Source: Streptomyces sp. CA-278952 (GTDB taxonomy: Bacteria; Actinomycetota; Actinomycetes; Streptomycetales; Streptomycetaceae). Taken from it: 64,000 nucleotides of DNA. The translations under genes were made by a program, and so were the position numbers. Below, piece after piece: positions 1 to 8,232 of this stretch. The stretch covers positions 868,001-932,000 of the forward strand of contig NZ_CP112880.1 in NCBI RefSeq assembly GCF_028747205.1, read 5' to 3'. Under the pieces are notes generated by a model. The model did not search any database. It was not told where the DNA came from and saw only the letters and a program-made list of their open reading frames with translations. The first letter of the stretch is position 1. Each line of letters opens with the position of its first letter.

Positions 1-2
1 TC

Positions 3-614
3 ATCGAGGCTCTCGGGACCGGGCCGGTCGAGATGTTCGCCAGCAGCGGCGGAGCCGTCACCGCTCTCGCCCTCGTGGCGCGCCACCCCGGCGATGTGAC
101 CACCCTCGTCGCACACGAGCCCCCGCTCATCACCCTCACCCCGGACGGCCCGGCGGCCGTCCGGGCGCGGGCCGGGGTCCGGGACGCGTACGAGAGGCAG
201 GGGTGGGGGGCCGGGATGGCCGCGTTCGTGGCGATGACCTCGTGGGAGGGCGAGTTCACCGACGCGTACTTCGCACAGCCCGCGCCCGATCCCGCCACGT
301 TCGGCATGCCCACCGAGGACGACGGGACGCGCGACGACCCGCTGCTGTCCGACCGGTCGTGGGCGATCAGCGACTACCGGCCGGACGTCGACGCCATCGC
401 CGCGGCCGCCACCCGCGTGGTGATCGCCGTGGGCGAGGAGTCCCGGAACGTGCAGACCGGGCGGACGTCCGCCGCGACCGCCGAACTGCTCGGGCAGCGG
501 GTGACCGTCTTCCCCAGCCATCACGGCGGCTTCCTCGACGGGGAGTTCGGCTATCCGGGCAAGCCGGACGAGTTCGGGCAGCGGCTGCGGGAGGTGCTCG
601 ACGGCGCCTCGTAG
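3..614 (+). CDS. alpha/beta hydrolase, 5' truncated by window edge
   Basis: This is the C-terminal 203 residues of an alpha/beta-hydrolase-fold enzyme. The frame is open to the left edge (reading IEALGTGPVEMF), so the true start lies outside the window and the ATG at 33 is internal. The nucleophile elbow is FASSGG, fitting G-x-S-x-G-like hydrolases, with the helix AVTALALVARHP behind it. A late VVIAVGEES strand and the PSHHGGFLDGEF segment supply the probable acid-side loop and catalytic His. The substrate cannot be read from sequence. Related Streptomyces proteins are annotated only as hydrolases. Nothing suggests a signal peptide, although the N-terminus is missing. Confidence 0.85.
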   Translation: MEALGTGPVEMFASSGGAVTALALVARHPGDVTTLVAHEPPLITLTPDGPAAVRARAGVRDAYERQGWGAGMAAFVAMTSWEGEFTDAYFAQPAPDPATFGMPTEDDGTRDDPLLSDRSWAISDYRPDVDAIAAAATRVVIAVGEESRNVQTGRTSAATAELLGQRVTVFPSHHGGFLDGEFGYPGKPDEFGQRLREVLDGAS

Positions 615-615
615 G

Positions 616-656
616 GCCGCGCCCGGCCCCCGGCCGGGCCCCGGCCGGGCCGGCTC
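616..656. terminator. GC-rich foldable stretch after hydrolase gene
   Basis: The 40 bases after the hydrolase stop are almost pure G/C with repeated CGGCCGGGCC blocks. They can pair in several registers, as expected of a Streptomyces terminator lacking a T-tract. No single clean stem could be chosen. Confidence 0.3.
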
Positions 657-779
657 CGCCCCTGCCACCGGCATCCCGGCGTGCGACGGCCGGGGTGCGC
701 GACGACCTGCCGCCCGGCTCCGGCACCACGAAAGCGGCCAGACCCGAAACCTGGCCGGAGCCTCCTCGTTGCGCGGGGT

Positions 780-1337
780 ATGGCACGCAAACAAGCAGAC
801 CCGACCGCCCGGCGGGCACGGGAGGCGGCCCGCCGGGCGGCAGCCGCGCAGCGCATCGGGCCCCAGCCGCTCAGAACACCGCGCCCGCGGCAGCCGAAGT
901 TCCTGTTCGACCTCAAGCCGCCCGGGGCCTTCTACACCGACTGGGACTTCCCCGTCGGCACGGACACCGGGGTCATGGGCCGGGTCATCGACGACTTCGG
1001 GGCCGACTCCGTCGAGGCCGCCACCATGCGGATCCTGTTGCACTTCCGGCGGATCTACGGTCCGAACATCCCGCTGGGCGCGATCGGGCAGCTGGAACTC
1101 CTGCTGGACGAGACGGATCTGCTGACGCGGCTCTCCCCCGCGGAGGGCGTCACCGCCGACGATGCCCGTAAATCGGTGCATTCCCTGCACGCCCACGGCC
1201 TGATCCTCATCGCCGACGACGGTTCCCTGTGGAGGACGATCCCTCCGGGAACCCCGAACTCCGCGCCGGGCGGGCGGTGGTCGTTCGTGGAACAGCAGGT
1301 CCAGGCACCGGCGGAACGCACCGACGCGACCGTCTGA
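780..1337 (+). CDS. hypothetical protein, helix-rich, winged-helix-like C-terminal half
   Basis: I do not recognise this 185-residue protein. The ATG at 780 is preferred because the upstream codons in frame are low-complexity Arg/Pro. The N-terminus (MARKQADPTARRAREAARR) is very basic and Ala/Arg rich and could bind nucleic acid. The middle (KFLFDLKPPGAFYTDWDFP) is aromatic. The C-terminal half (MRILLHFRRIYG, DDARKSVHSLHAHGLI, then a short beta pair DDGSLWRTIPPG) resembles a winged helix. No signal peptide or membrane segment is visible. The flanking genes are on the same strand but separated by 165 and 253 bp, so it is probably monocistronic. A DNA-binding role is inference only. Confidence 0.6.
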   Translation: MARKQADPTARRAREAARRAAAAQRIGPQPLRTPRPRQPKFLFDLKPPGAFYTDWDFPVGTDTGVMGRVIDDFGADSVEAATMRILLHFRRIYGPNIPLGAIGQLELLLDETDLLTRLSPAEGVTADDARKSVHSLHAHGLILIADDGSLWRTIPPGTPNSAPGGRWSFVEQQVQAPAERTDATV

Positions 1338-1590
1338 CCTCACGCCGTCCGGCCCCGGGGTCCGGGCGCGGCCGCGCGTGTGATCGTGGCCGCGCCCGGC
1401 CCATTCGGCCCATCCGGGGTGCGTCGCCGCCGAACGGGCAGGAGAGCAGGGGTGCGCGAGGTGCGGGCGGGACGACCGCCGGGAGCCGGTGACGCAGCTC
1501 ACGCCGCGCGCCGGTGCACGAAACGAGGAGTTCCGTCGTCTACTCCAGTGCCGGGAACCGTTCATCCGGCCGCGCGAGAGGGAGCAGGTC

Positions 1591-2007
1591 TTGTCCAGCG
1601 TTATCGAGCAGTCCGTGCAGGCCCGCATGGTCGCGTCCGCACCGCGGATGGAGACCCTGCCCGCCACTCTTCAGTACGACCGCCAGTACCCCTTCGCCGT
1701 ACGCATGGCGTTCCCGGCCCCGGCGACCCTGGAAGGCACCGAGGTGTCCTGGGAGTTCTCCCGCGAGCTGCTGACCACCGGGGTGGACTCCCCCGCCGGG
1801 GAGGGCGACGTACGCGTACGGCCGTTCGGGTACGAGCGGACTGTGCTGGAGTTCCACGCCCCCGAGGGCATCGCCATGGTCCATGTGCGCACCGAGGAGC
1901 TGCGGCGTTTCCTCCAGCGGGCGCAGGAGCTCGTTCCGATGGGCGACGAGCACCGGTATCTGGACCTGGACCGGAGTCTGACCGATCTGCTCGGCGGTCC
2001 TCGCTGA
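1591..2007 (+). CDS. SsgA family sporulation/cell division protein (SALP)
   Basis: SsgA-like proteins are actinomycete-specific regulators that place peptidoglycan-synthesis and division machinery during sporulation septation. The product has the family architecture: TLQYDRQYPFAVRMAF, then EVSWEFSRELL, GEGDVRVRPFG, and the C-terminal LRRFLQRAQELVPMGDEHRYLDLD block. I chose the TTG at 1591, which gives 138 residues, the usual SALP length, and follows a GGGAG sequence about 7 bases upstream. The longer in-frame start at 1489 would add 34 residues not expected for the family. Which SALP paralogue (SsgA to SsgG) it is cannot be decided. It has no obvious operon partner; the ABC-F gene begins 208 bp downstream. 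Confidence 0.85.
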   Translation: MSSVIEQSVQARMVASAPRMETLPATLQYDRQYPFAVRMAFPAPATLEGTEVSWEFSRELLTTGVDSPAGEGDVRVRPFGYERTVLEFHAPEGIAMVHVRTEELRRFLQRAQELVPMGDEHRYLDLDRSLTDLLGGPR

Positions 2008-2107
2008 CACCGTAAATCCGGTTGCCGGGCCCACGCCCCCGGCCCTACCTTCGTGACGGTTCCTGTTGTCGTCGATCGGAGTGGGACGTTGCTGATCTGA
2101 GGTCCTG

Positions 2108-2161
2108 CGCACACCGTGCAGCGCCCGCCGCGCCTTGCCGCGGCCGGAGCGCCCGTGTGCG
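2108..2161 (+). promoter_or_regulatory. hairpin-capable leader of the ABC-F gene
   Basis: CGCACAC at 2108-2114 is matched by GTGTGCG at 2155-2161, enclosing a G/C-rich loop with further internal pairing (CGCG/CGCG). The structure ends about 55 bases before the ABC-F start. Antibiotic-resistance ABC-F genes are often controlled by attenuation in the leader, so this is a candidate. I found no clear short leader peptide. Confidence 0.35.
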
Positions 2162-2215
2162 ATCTCAGCTTCCGCCGGCCGTCCCTGTCGTTCCGACGTA
2201 CAACGGGAGATCCGT

Positions 2216-3847
2216 ATGCCTACCACCGATACCCACATCAGCTGTGCCTCCCTCGCCTTCTCCTGGCCCGACGGCAGCGAGGTCTTCACCGGCCTCGATC
2301 TGACCGTGGGGCCGGGCCGCACCGGTCTCATCGGCCTCAACGGCTGCGGCAAATCGACCCTGTTGCGCCTGATCGCCGGTGACCTCGCCCCTCAGTCCGG
2401 TGTGGTCAGGACCCGTGGCGCACTCGGCTACCTTCCGCAGAACCTGATCCTGGACACCGCGCTGCGGGTCGACGAGGTGCTCGGCGTCGCCGACCGGCGC
2501 AGGGCGCTCGACGCGGTCGAGTCGGGCGACGTCCGGCCCGAGCACTTCGCGGTGATCGGCGACGACTGGGACATCGAGGAACGCTCCCTCGCCACCCTGG
2601 ACGGACTCGGCCTCGATCACATCGGGCTCGACCGCGCCATCGGGGAGATGTCCGGCGGCGAGTGCGTCCTGCTGCGGCTGGCCGCGCTGCTGCTGGAGCG
2701 GCCCGGGGTGCTGTTGCTGGACGAGCCGACGAACAACCTGGACGCGTACGCCCGGCGGCGGCTCTACGACGCGGTCGACGCCTGGACCGGCGCGCTGCTC
2801 GTCGTCAGCCACGACCGAGAGCTGCTGGAACGGGTGGACCGGATCGCGGACCTGCGCGAGGGTGCGGTCACCTGGTACGGCGGGAACCTGTCGGCGTACG
2901 AGGAGGCGCTCGCCCTCCAGCAGGAGGCGGCGCAGCGCATGGTGCGCGTCGCCGAGTCGGACGTACAGCGTCAGAAGCGGGAACTGGCCGACGCCCAAGT
3001 GAAGTTGGCTCGACGCAAGCGCTACGGGCAGAAGATGTGGGACACCAAGCGCGAGCCCAAGGTCGTCATGGGGCAGCGCAAGCGCTCCGCGCAGGAGTCG
3101 GCCGGCAAGCACCGCATCCTGCACACGGAGCGGCTGGTCGCGGCCAGGGAGCGTCTCGGCGAGGCGGAGCTGGCGGTGCGCGAGGACGAGGAGATCCGGG
3201 TCGAGCTGCCGGGGACCCGGGTCCATCCGGGCAGCGAGGTGCTGCTGCTGCGCGATCCGGTGCCGCCCTACGGCCCGGCGCTGCGGGGCGAGTTGATGGT
3301 GCGGGGTCCCGAGCGGATCGCGCTGACCGGCCGCAACGGGGCGGGCAAGACCGCACTGCTCCGGTTGATCGCGGGGCAGCTGACGCCCGTCTCGGGCGAG
3401 GCGACCCCCTTGGTCGCGACCGGGTTCCTGCCGCAGCGGCTGGACGTGCTGGAGGACGCGTCGTCGGTGGTGCGGAACGTGGCACGGTCGGCCCCCGACC
3501 GCACGGACAACGCCGTACGGGCGCGGCTGGCCCGCTTCTTGTTCAAGGGGGCGGCGGCGGACCGCCCGGCGGGGACCCTTTCGGGCGGGGAGAGGTTCCG
3601 GGCGACGCTGGCGATGCTGCTCCTGGCCGACCCGCCGCCCCGGCTGCTGCTGCTCGACGAGCCGACGAACAGCCTCGATCTGGCGAGCGTACGGCGGCTG
3701 ACCGAGGCGCTGGAGGCGTACGAGGGGGCGTTGATCGTGGCGAGCCACGACGTGCCCTTCCTGGAGTCGATCGGGATCACCCGCTGGCTCCGGCTCGACG
3801 GCGGGCTGTCGGACACGACGGCCCGGGCGGTGCGCGAGGGCCGCTGA
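2216..3847 (+). CDS. ABC-F family ATP-binding protein (ribosome protection type)
   Basis: This is a soluble protein with two ATP-binding cassettes in one chain and no membrane domain, as in ABC-F factors that bind the ribosomal E-site and dislodge antibiotics or rescue stalled ribosomes. NBD1 has Walker A GLNGCGKST, signature MSGGEC, Walker B LLLDEPTNNLD and switch His VVSHD. NBD2 has GRNGAGKTA, LSGGER, LLLDEPTNSLD and VASHD. Between them lies a long, charged helical linker (about residues 215-305: QRQKRELADAQ, KRYGQKMW, QRKRSAQES), the part that reaches the peptidyl-transferase centre in resistance members. The start at 2216 follows GGGAG, spaced 6 bases. NBD1 has Cys where SGGEQ is usual. 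The antibiotic or physiological target cannot be read from sequence. Confidence 0.9.
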   Translation: MPTTDTHISCASLAFSWPDGSEVFTGLDLTVGPGRTGLIGLNGCGKSTLLRLIAGDLAPQSGVVRTRGALGYLPQNLILDTALRVDEVLGVADRRRALDAVESGDVRPEHFAVIGDDWDIEERSLATLDGLGLDHIGLDRAIGEMSGGECVLLRLAALLLERPGVLLLDEPTNNLDAYARRRLYDAVDAWTGALLVVSHDRELLERVDRIADLREGAVTWYGGNLSAYEEALALQQEAAQRMVRVAESDVQRQKRELADAQVKLARRKRYGQKMWDTKREPKVVMGQRKRSAQESAGKHRILHTERLVAARERLGEAELAVREDEEIRVELPGTRVHPGSEVLLLRDPVPPYGPALRGELMVRGPERIALTGRNGAGKTALLRLIAGQLTPVSGEATPLVATGFLPQRLDVLEDASSVVRNVARSAPDRTDNAVRARLARFLFKGAAADRPAGTLSGGERFRATLAMLLLADPPPRLLLLDEPTNSLDLASVRRLTEALEAYEGALIVASHDVPFLESIGITRWLRLDGGLSDTTARAVREGR

Positions 3848-4087
3848 GGCGGTGCGTGGGTGATGAGGGCGCGGCCACGGCGGAGAGCCCCTGGCGAGGC
3901 CGGTCCGGGAGCGGAAGCGGGACGCCTGCGGCTCCAGCCGACCTCGTTCGCCAGGCTGTCGACGCCCGCCCGTCCCCGGCCGGCCAGGATCAGAGCGCGT
4001 CCTCGGATCGCCCTCCCCGGATCCGCCCTCGGATCGTCCAGGAAAAGAGGACAGAAGCTGTCGGGTATCCCGCCTAGCGTCGCGCTC

Positions 4088-6487
4088 ATGGATCGCTTCC
4101 CCGAGCGCGACGCGGAGCCGTACGCCCCTGGCTCCGCGCACCGCGACATCGTCATCACCGGCGCGCGCGAGAACAATCTGCGCGACGTCTCCCTCCGGAT
4201 CCCCAAGGGCCGTATCACCGTCTTCACCGGTGTGTCCGGTTCGGGCAAGTCGTCGGTCGTCTTCGACACCATCGCCGTGGAGTCGCAGCGGCAGCTGAAC
4301 GAGACCTTCACCTCGTTCCTCCGCAACCGGCTGCCGAAGTACGAGCGGCCGCACGTCGCGTCCGTGGAGGACCTGTCGGTGGCCATCGTGATCGACCAGA
4401 AGCCGCTGGGCGGCAACGTCCGCTCCACGGTGGGCACGGCGACCGACATCTGGTCGGTGATCCGGGTGCTGTTCTCCCGCTGCGGGACCCCGAGTGCGGG
4501 CGGGGCGACCGCGTACTCGTTCAACGATCCCAGCGGGATGTGCCCGGAGTGCGACGGGGTGGGGCGCACGGTCCAGCTGGATCTCGACCGGGCGATCGAC
4601 TGGTCGAAGTCGCTGAACGAGGGGGCGCTGCTGCTGCCCGGTCTGACGGTGGGCAGCTGGGAGTGGAATCTGTACGGGGGTTCGGGGCGGTTCGACAACG
4701 ATCTGCCCCTGGCCGAGTTCGGCGAGGAGGAACGGCGGACCCTGCTGCACGGTTCGGGCTTCACCGTCCGCCTCGACATGCGGACCGGCGCGGCCGACAT
4801 GCGGTTCGAGGGGGTCGTGACGCGCTTCGAGCGCCTCTACCTCAAGCGCGACACCGCCTCGCTGTCGGAGAAGCGGCGCGAGGCGGCCGCCCGGTTCACC
4901 GTGGAGCGGGTGTGCGGGGCCTGCGCCGGGGCACGGCTGAACGCGGCGGCGCTCGCCACCCGGATCGACGGTCTCTCACCCGCCGACTACGGCCGGATGG
5001 AGGTCTCCGAACTCGTCGGCGTCCTGGAACGGATCGTCGATCCGGTGGGCGGGCCCATCGCCGCCGCGGCCCGGGAACGGCTGGAGCGGCTGGCCGGCAT
5101 CGGGCTCGGGTATCTGAGCCTGGACCGGGAGACCACGACCCTGTCGGGGGGCGAGGGCCAGCGGCTCAAGATGGTGCGGCACCTGGGCAGTTCGCTCACC
5201 GGGCTGACATTCGTCTTCGACGAGCCCAGCGTCGGCCTGCATCCGCGCGATGTCGGGCGGCTGGGCGATCTGCTGGTGCGGTTGCGCGACAAGGGCAACA
5301 CGGTACTGGTGGTCGAGCACGACCCGGATGTGATGGCCGTCGCCGACCATGTCGTCGACATGGGGCCGCGGGCCGGGGCGGACGGCGGTCACGTCGTCTT
5401 CGAGGGGACCTTCGAGCGGCTGCGCGATGCCGACACGCTCACCGGCCGCGCGTTGCGCGGCCGCACCCCCCTCAAGGAGACCGTCCGCTCCCCCACCGGC
5501 CGGCTCCCGGTGTACGGCGCCGACCTGCACAACCTCAAGGGCCTGGACGTGTCGTTCCCCACCGGGGTGCTGACCGCGGTGACGGGGGTGGCGGGATCCG
5601 GGAAGTCGACCCTGGTGTCGCGGGTGTTCACGGCGGCGTACCCGGAGGCGGTGGTGATCGACCAGAGCGCGATCACGGCCTCGTCGCGCTCCACCCCCGC
5701 CTCGTACATCGGCGCGCTGGACGCCATCCGCAAGGTGTTCGCCCGGGAGAACGGCGTGGACGCGGGGCTGTTCAGCTTCAACTCCGCCGGGGCCTGCGCG
5801 GGGTGCTCGGGGCGTGGAGAGATCTCGACCGATCTGGCGTTCATGGACCCGGTCACCACGACCTGTCCGGCGTGCGAGGGCCGCCGCTTCCACGACGATG
5901 TGCTGAAGCACCGGGTCGCCGGCCGGTCGATCGTGGACGTCCTGAACATGACGGCGGCGCGGGCGGCCGGGCTGTTCGAGGATCCGGTGCTGCTGCGGAA
6001 GCTGCGCGCCCTCGACGCGGTCGGCCTCACCTACCTCGCCCTGGGGCAGCCGCTCTCCTCCCTGTCGGGCGGTGAGCGTCAGCGGATCAAGCTCGCCACC
6101 CAGCTGCACCGCACCTCCAGCGTGTACGTTCTGGACGAGCCGACGACCGGGCTGCACCTGGCGGACACGGGCACGCTGGTGGGTCTGCTGGACCGGCTGG
6201 TCGACGCGGGGAACACGGTCATCTGCGTGGAGCACAACCTGGATGTGGTCAAGCGGGCGGACTGGGTGATCGACCTCGGTCCGGACGGCGGCAAGGGCGG
6301 CGGGGAGCTGGTCTTCGAGGGAACGCCCGCCGGTCTGCTCGCTCATCCGGCATCGGTCACCGGCCGCTATCTGCGCCGGGACCCGGGGGTGGGACCACGC
6401 CCGGGCGCCGGGGTGGAACGACCTCGGGACCCAGGGGTGGAACGACCTCGGAGCCCAGGGGTGGAGCAACCCGTTCCGGAACGGTGA
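4088..6487 (+). CDS. UvrA-like excinuclease ATPase without UvrB-binding domain
   Basis: This 799-residue UvrA-family ATPase has two head-to-tail ABC modules. Module 1 has GVSGSGKSS, zinc-type cysteines CPEC and CGAC, LSGGEGQRLKMV and VFDEPSVGLHP. Module 2 has GVAGSGKST, cysteine pairs CAGC and CPAC, LSGGERQRIKLA and VLDEPTTGLH. The sequence runs directly from RSTVGTATDIWSVIRVLFSRCGTP to YSFNDPSGMCPEC, so the roughly 100-residue UvrB-interaction region of canonical UvrA (about 940 aa) is absent. This matches the short UvrA2/DrrC-like class linked to tolerance of DNA-binding drugs. The ATG at 4088 starts the conserved region; upstream in-frame codons are low complexity. The C-terminus ends in three 8-residue repeats (GVERPRDP-like). 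It probably acts on DNA in the cytoplasm, with a separate role from global excision repair. Confidence 0.88.
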   Translation: MDRFPERDAEPYAPGSAHRDIVITGARENNLRDVSLRIPKGRITVFTGVSGSGKSSVVFDTIAVESQRQLNETFTSFLRNRLPKYERPHVASVEDLSVAIVIDQKPLGGNVRSTVGTATDIWSVIRVLFSRCGTPSAGGATAYSFNDPSGMCPECDGVGRTVQLDLDRAIDWSKSLNEGALLLPGLTVGSWEWNLYGGSGRFDNDLPLAEFGEEERRTLLHGSGFTVRLDMRTGAADMRFEGVVTRFERLYLKRDTASLSEKRREAAARFTVERVCGACAGARLNAAALATRIDGLSPADYGRMEVSELVGVLERIVDPVGGPIAAAARERLERLAGIGLGYLSLDRETTTLSGGEGQRLKMVRHLGSSLTGLTFVFDEPSVGLHPRDVGRLGDLLVRLRDKGNTVLVVEHDPDVMAVADHVVDMGPRAGADGGHVVFEGTFERLRDADTLTGRALRGRTPLKETVRSPTGRLPVYGADLHNLKGLDVSFPTGVLTAVTGVAGSGKSTLVSRVFTAAYPEAVVIDQSAITASSRSTPASYIGALDAIRKVFARENGVDAGLFSFNSAGACAGCSGRGEISTDLAFMDPVTTTCPACEGRRFHDDVLKHRVAGRSIVDVLNMTAARAAGLFEDPVLLRKLRALDAVGLTYLALGQPLSSLSGGERQRIKLATQLHRTSSVYVLDEPTTGLHLADTGTLVGLLDRLVDAGNTVICVEHNLDVVKRADWVIDLGPDGGKGGGELVFEGTPAGLLAHPASVTGRYLRRDPGVGPRPGAGVERPRDPGVERPRSPGVEQPVPER
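6411..6478 (+). repeat. 24-bp coding tandem repeat at the 3' end of the UvrA-like gene
   Basis: Units begin at 6411, 6435 and 6459 with GGGTGGAACGACCTCGG-type sequence. They encode GVERPRDP, GVERPRSP and GVEQPVPE. Near identity at DNA level suggests recent slippage expansion in a disordered tail. Confidence 0.85.
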
Positions 6488-6602
6488 GACGAGGCCCGGA
6501 AGGGCCCGGGGAGGCCCATCGCGCACCCCCTCACCAGGCCGGATGACTCCGTGTGTCCGGCCACTCCCGGGGATGGGCTTGGCTTTGGCCTTACCGTCGC
6601 CT

Positions 6603-6639
6603 TAACCTACGGTCACGTAACCTACGAAGCCGTAGGTAA
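6603..6639. promoter_or_regulatory. triple CCTACG operator upstream of the desaturase gene
   Basis: TAACCTACG occurs at 6603-6611 and again at 6618-6626. It is then inverted as CGTAGGTAA at 6631-6639. ACCTACG/CGTAGGT (6620-6637) forms a perfect 7-bp dyad with a 4-base spacer. The array ends 25 bases before the GTG start, overlapping the probable promoter. It looks like a TetR-type repressor site controlling unsaturated fatty-acid synthesis; the regulator itself is not in the window. Confidence 0.6.
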
Positions 6640-6663
6640 TTCTCCCGTCCCCAGGAGCTCCCC

Positions 6664-7638
6664 GTGACGATCGCCTCTCCCCACCTCGGCAGTTCGAAGG
6701 CGTGGACCGACGCCCAACTGCTGTACGCGCTGGAAGAGGTGGTGGAGAAGGAACTCAACCGCCATCTCAAGGTCGCCAAGGACTGGATGCCCCACGAGTA
6801 CGTCCCCTTCTCCGACGGCCGGAACTTCCCCGGCGTCTTCGAGGACGGCGAGGCGTGGTCGGCCGACCAGTCCAAGGTCACCGACATCGGCAAGATCGCC
6901 CTCGTGGTGAACCTCCTCACCGAGGACAACCTCCCCAGCTACCACCACGAGATCGCCTCCCTCTTCGGCCGCGACGGCGCGTGGGGCACCTGGGTGCACC
7001 GCTGGACCGCCGAGGAGGGCCGCCACGGCATCGTGATGCGCGACTACCTGCTCACCTCGCGCGCCGTGGACCCGGACAAGCTGGAGCAGTTCCGCATGGC
7101 GCACATGGCGGAGGGCTTCGAGTCGGACAACCGGCACTCGATGCTGCACTCCGTCGCGTACGTCGCCTTCCAGGAGCTGGCCACCCGCGTCTCGCACCGC
7201 AACACCGGCCACCAGTCCGGCGACCCGGTCTGCGACCGGATGCTGGCCCGGATCGCGACCGACGAGAACCTCCACATGGTCTTCTACCGCAATCTCCTGG
7301 GCGCCGCCTTCGAGCTGGCCCCGGACCTGACCATGCAGGCCGTGCGCGACGTCGTCGTCGACTTCCGGATGCCCGGACACGGCATGCCCGGCTTCGAGCG
7401 GGCCGCCGCGCAGATGGCGATCGGCGAGATCTACAACATGCGCATCCACCACGACGACGTGATCCAGCCCGTGCTGCGCTTCCTGAAGGTGATGGACATC
7501 GACGGGCTCGGCCCGGAGGGTGCGAAGGCCCAGGAGGAGCTCGGTCTGTACATGGGCGGGCTGGACAGCGAGGCGTCGAAGTTCGACGAGAAGCTCGCCG
7601 CCCGCAAGGCCCGGATGGTGGCGCGCGGCCGCGCCTGA
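6664..7638 (+). CDS. acyl-[acyl-carrier-protein] desaturase (stearoyl-ACP Delta-9 type)
   Basis: This is a soluble ferritin-like di-iron desaturase that introduces a cis double bond into acyl-ACP, the way actinomycetes tune membrane fluidity. The 324 residues show the two iron-binding helix pairs: E at EVVEKEL and the TAEEGRHG (E-E-x-x-H) motif near residue 120, then the ATDENLHMVFY (D-E-N-x-H) motif near residue 200. The partner signature ESDNRHSMLHSVAY is also present. The start is a GTG at 6664 with CAGGAG upstream. The gene stands alone, with its own operator array (6603-6639). No electron-donor gene is adjacent, so ferredoxin and reductase must be encoded elsewhere. Confidence 0.93.
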   Translation: MTIASPHLGSSKAWTDAQLLYALEEVVEKELNRHLKVAKDWMPHEYVPFSDGRNFPGVFEDGEAWSADQSKVTDIGKIALVVNLLTEDNLPSYHHEIASLFGRDGAWGTWVHRWTAEEGRHGIVMRDYLLTSRAVDPDKLEQFRMAHMAEGFESDNRHSMLHSVAYVAFQELATRVSHRNTGHQSGDPVCDRMLARIATDENLHMVFYRNLLGAAFELAPDLTMQAVRDVVVDFRMPGHGMPGFERAAAQMAIGEIYNMRIHHDDVIQPVLRFLKVMDIDGLGPEGAKAQEELGLYMGGLDSEASKFDEKLAARKARMVARGRA

Positions 7639-7857
7639 TCCCACCCCTGGCCGGTGACGCGATCCGGGCGTCGCCCGCGTGGGCGAGCAGCCCGGGGAGT
7701 GAGCCGGCGGGACTCGCTCATGCGCCCCACGTGGGGCAGTGGTTCGAGCGCGTCGAGCAGGGCGGCGACGAGGACGGGGGGTGCGTCGGTCATGGCCCGA
7801 TCGCGCTGGGCCCGCCCCGGACACCCCAGGGGTTTACGGTGCGTGCGAGGGGCGCGG

Positions 7858-8112
7858 TCAGCCCCGGTCGCGGCCCTCTCTGCGCAGCTGCTCGCGCTCC
7901 TTCTCCGACAGCCCGCCCCAGACGCCGAACCGCTCGTCGTTGGCGAGGGCGTACTCCAGGCAGGCCAGTCGGCCTTCGCAGGCGTTGCACAGCTGCTTGG
8001 CCTCGCGGGTCGAACTGCCCGGGGCCGGGAAGAAGAACTCGGGCCCGGCCTGCGCGCACAACGCGGACTCCTGCCAGGCGAGCGCGTCGTCGGTCACGGT
8101 GTTGATCAGCAT
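7858..8112 (-). CDS. WhiB-family iron-sulfur transcriptional regulator (Wbl)
   Basis: Wbl proteins are small [4Fe-4S] proteins that bind the housekeeping sigma factor and control development, redox and antibiotic responses in actinomycetes. The 84-residue product has four cysteines in the order ALCAQ, LCNAC, LAC (C-x29-C-x2-C-x5-C), followed by the GVWGGLSEKER turn and a basic tail (EQLRREGRDRG). These are the cluster and DNA-binding parts. The internal ATG at 8112 is chosen over an upstream one at 8169 because the conserved region starts soon after it. It resembles WhiB itself in ALANDERFG(V/I)WGGLSE, but which Wbl paralogue it is cannot be fixed. The gene lies 120 bp downstream of the VOC gene on the same strand. 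Confidence 0.9.
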   Translation of the reverse strand: MLINTVTDDALAWQESALCAQAGPEFFFPAPGSSTREAKQLCNACEGRLACLEYALANDERFGVWGGLSEKEREQLRREGRDRG

Positions 8113-8232
8113 GGTGCACACGGTGCCCGGTGGCGATAAACGACTGATCAACGATTCATCAATGCGCACCGGGGGTGGCGGCCACGGAGCGCTCGTCGGA
8201 GCCTCCGGGGCCGCGGTCCCCGCCCGTGGTGG

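Noticed and set aside
203..1171. Long Arg/Gly-rich ORF overlapping the hydrolase and the next gene
   Set aside because: Extreme Arg, Ala and Gly content and overlap with better-supported genes show it is a frame shadow.
2165..4750. 861-residue minus-strand frame opposite the ABC-F and UvrA-like genes
   Set aside because: Open only because of high GC third positions in the real genes; no recognisable domain.
7724..7737. 14-bp palindrome GCCCCACGTGGGGC
   Set aside because: Isolated in the desaturase-WhiB spacer, not placed near a start, and short enough to be chance in such GC-rich DNA.
7431..7793. Minus-strand ORF starting MTDAPPVLVAALLDALEPLP after the desaturase
   Set aside because: The first 25 residues look protein-like and may be a decayed gene start, but the rest is opposite the desaturase gene. 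Too little to call.
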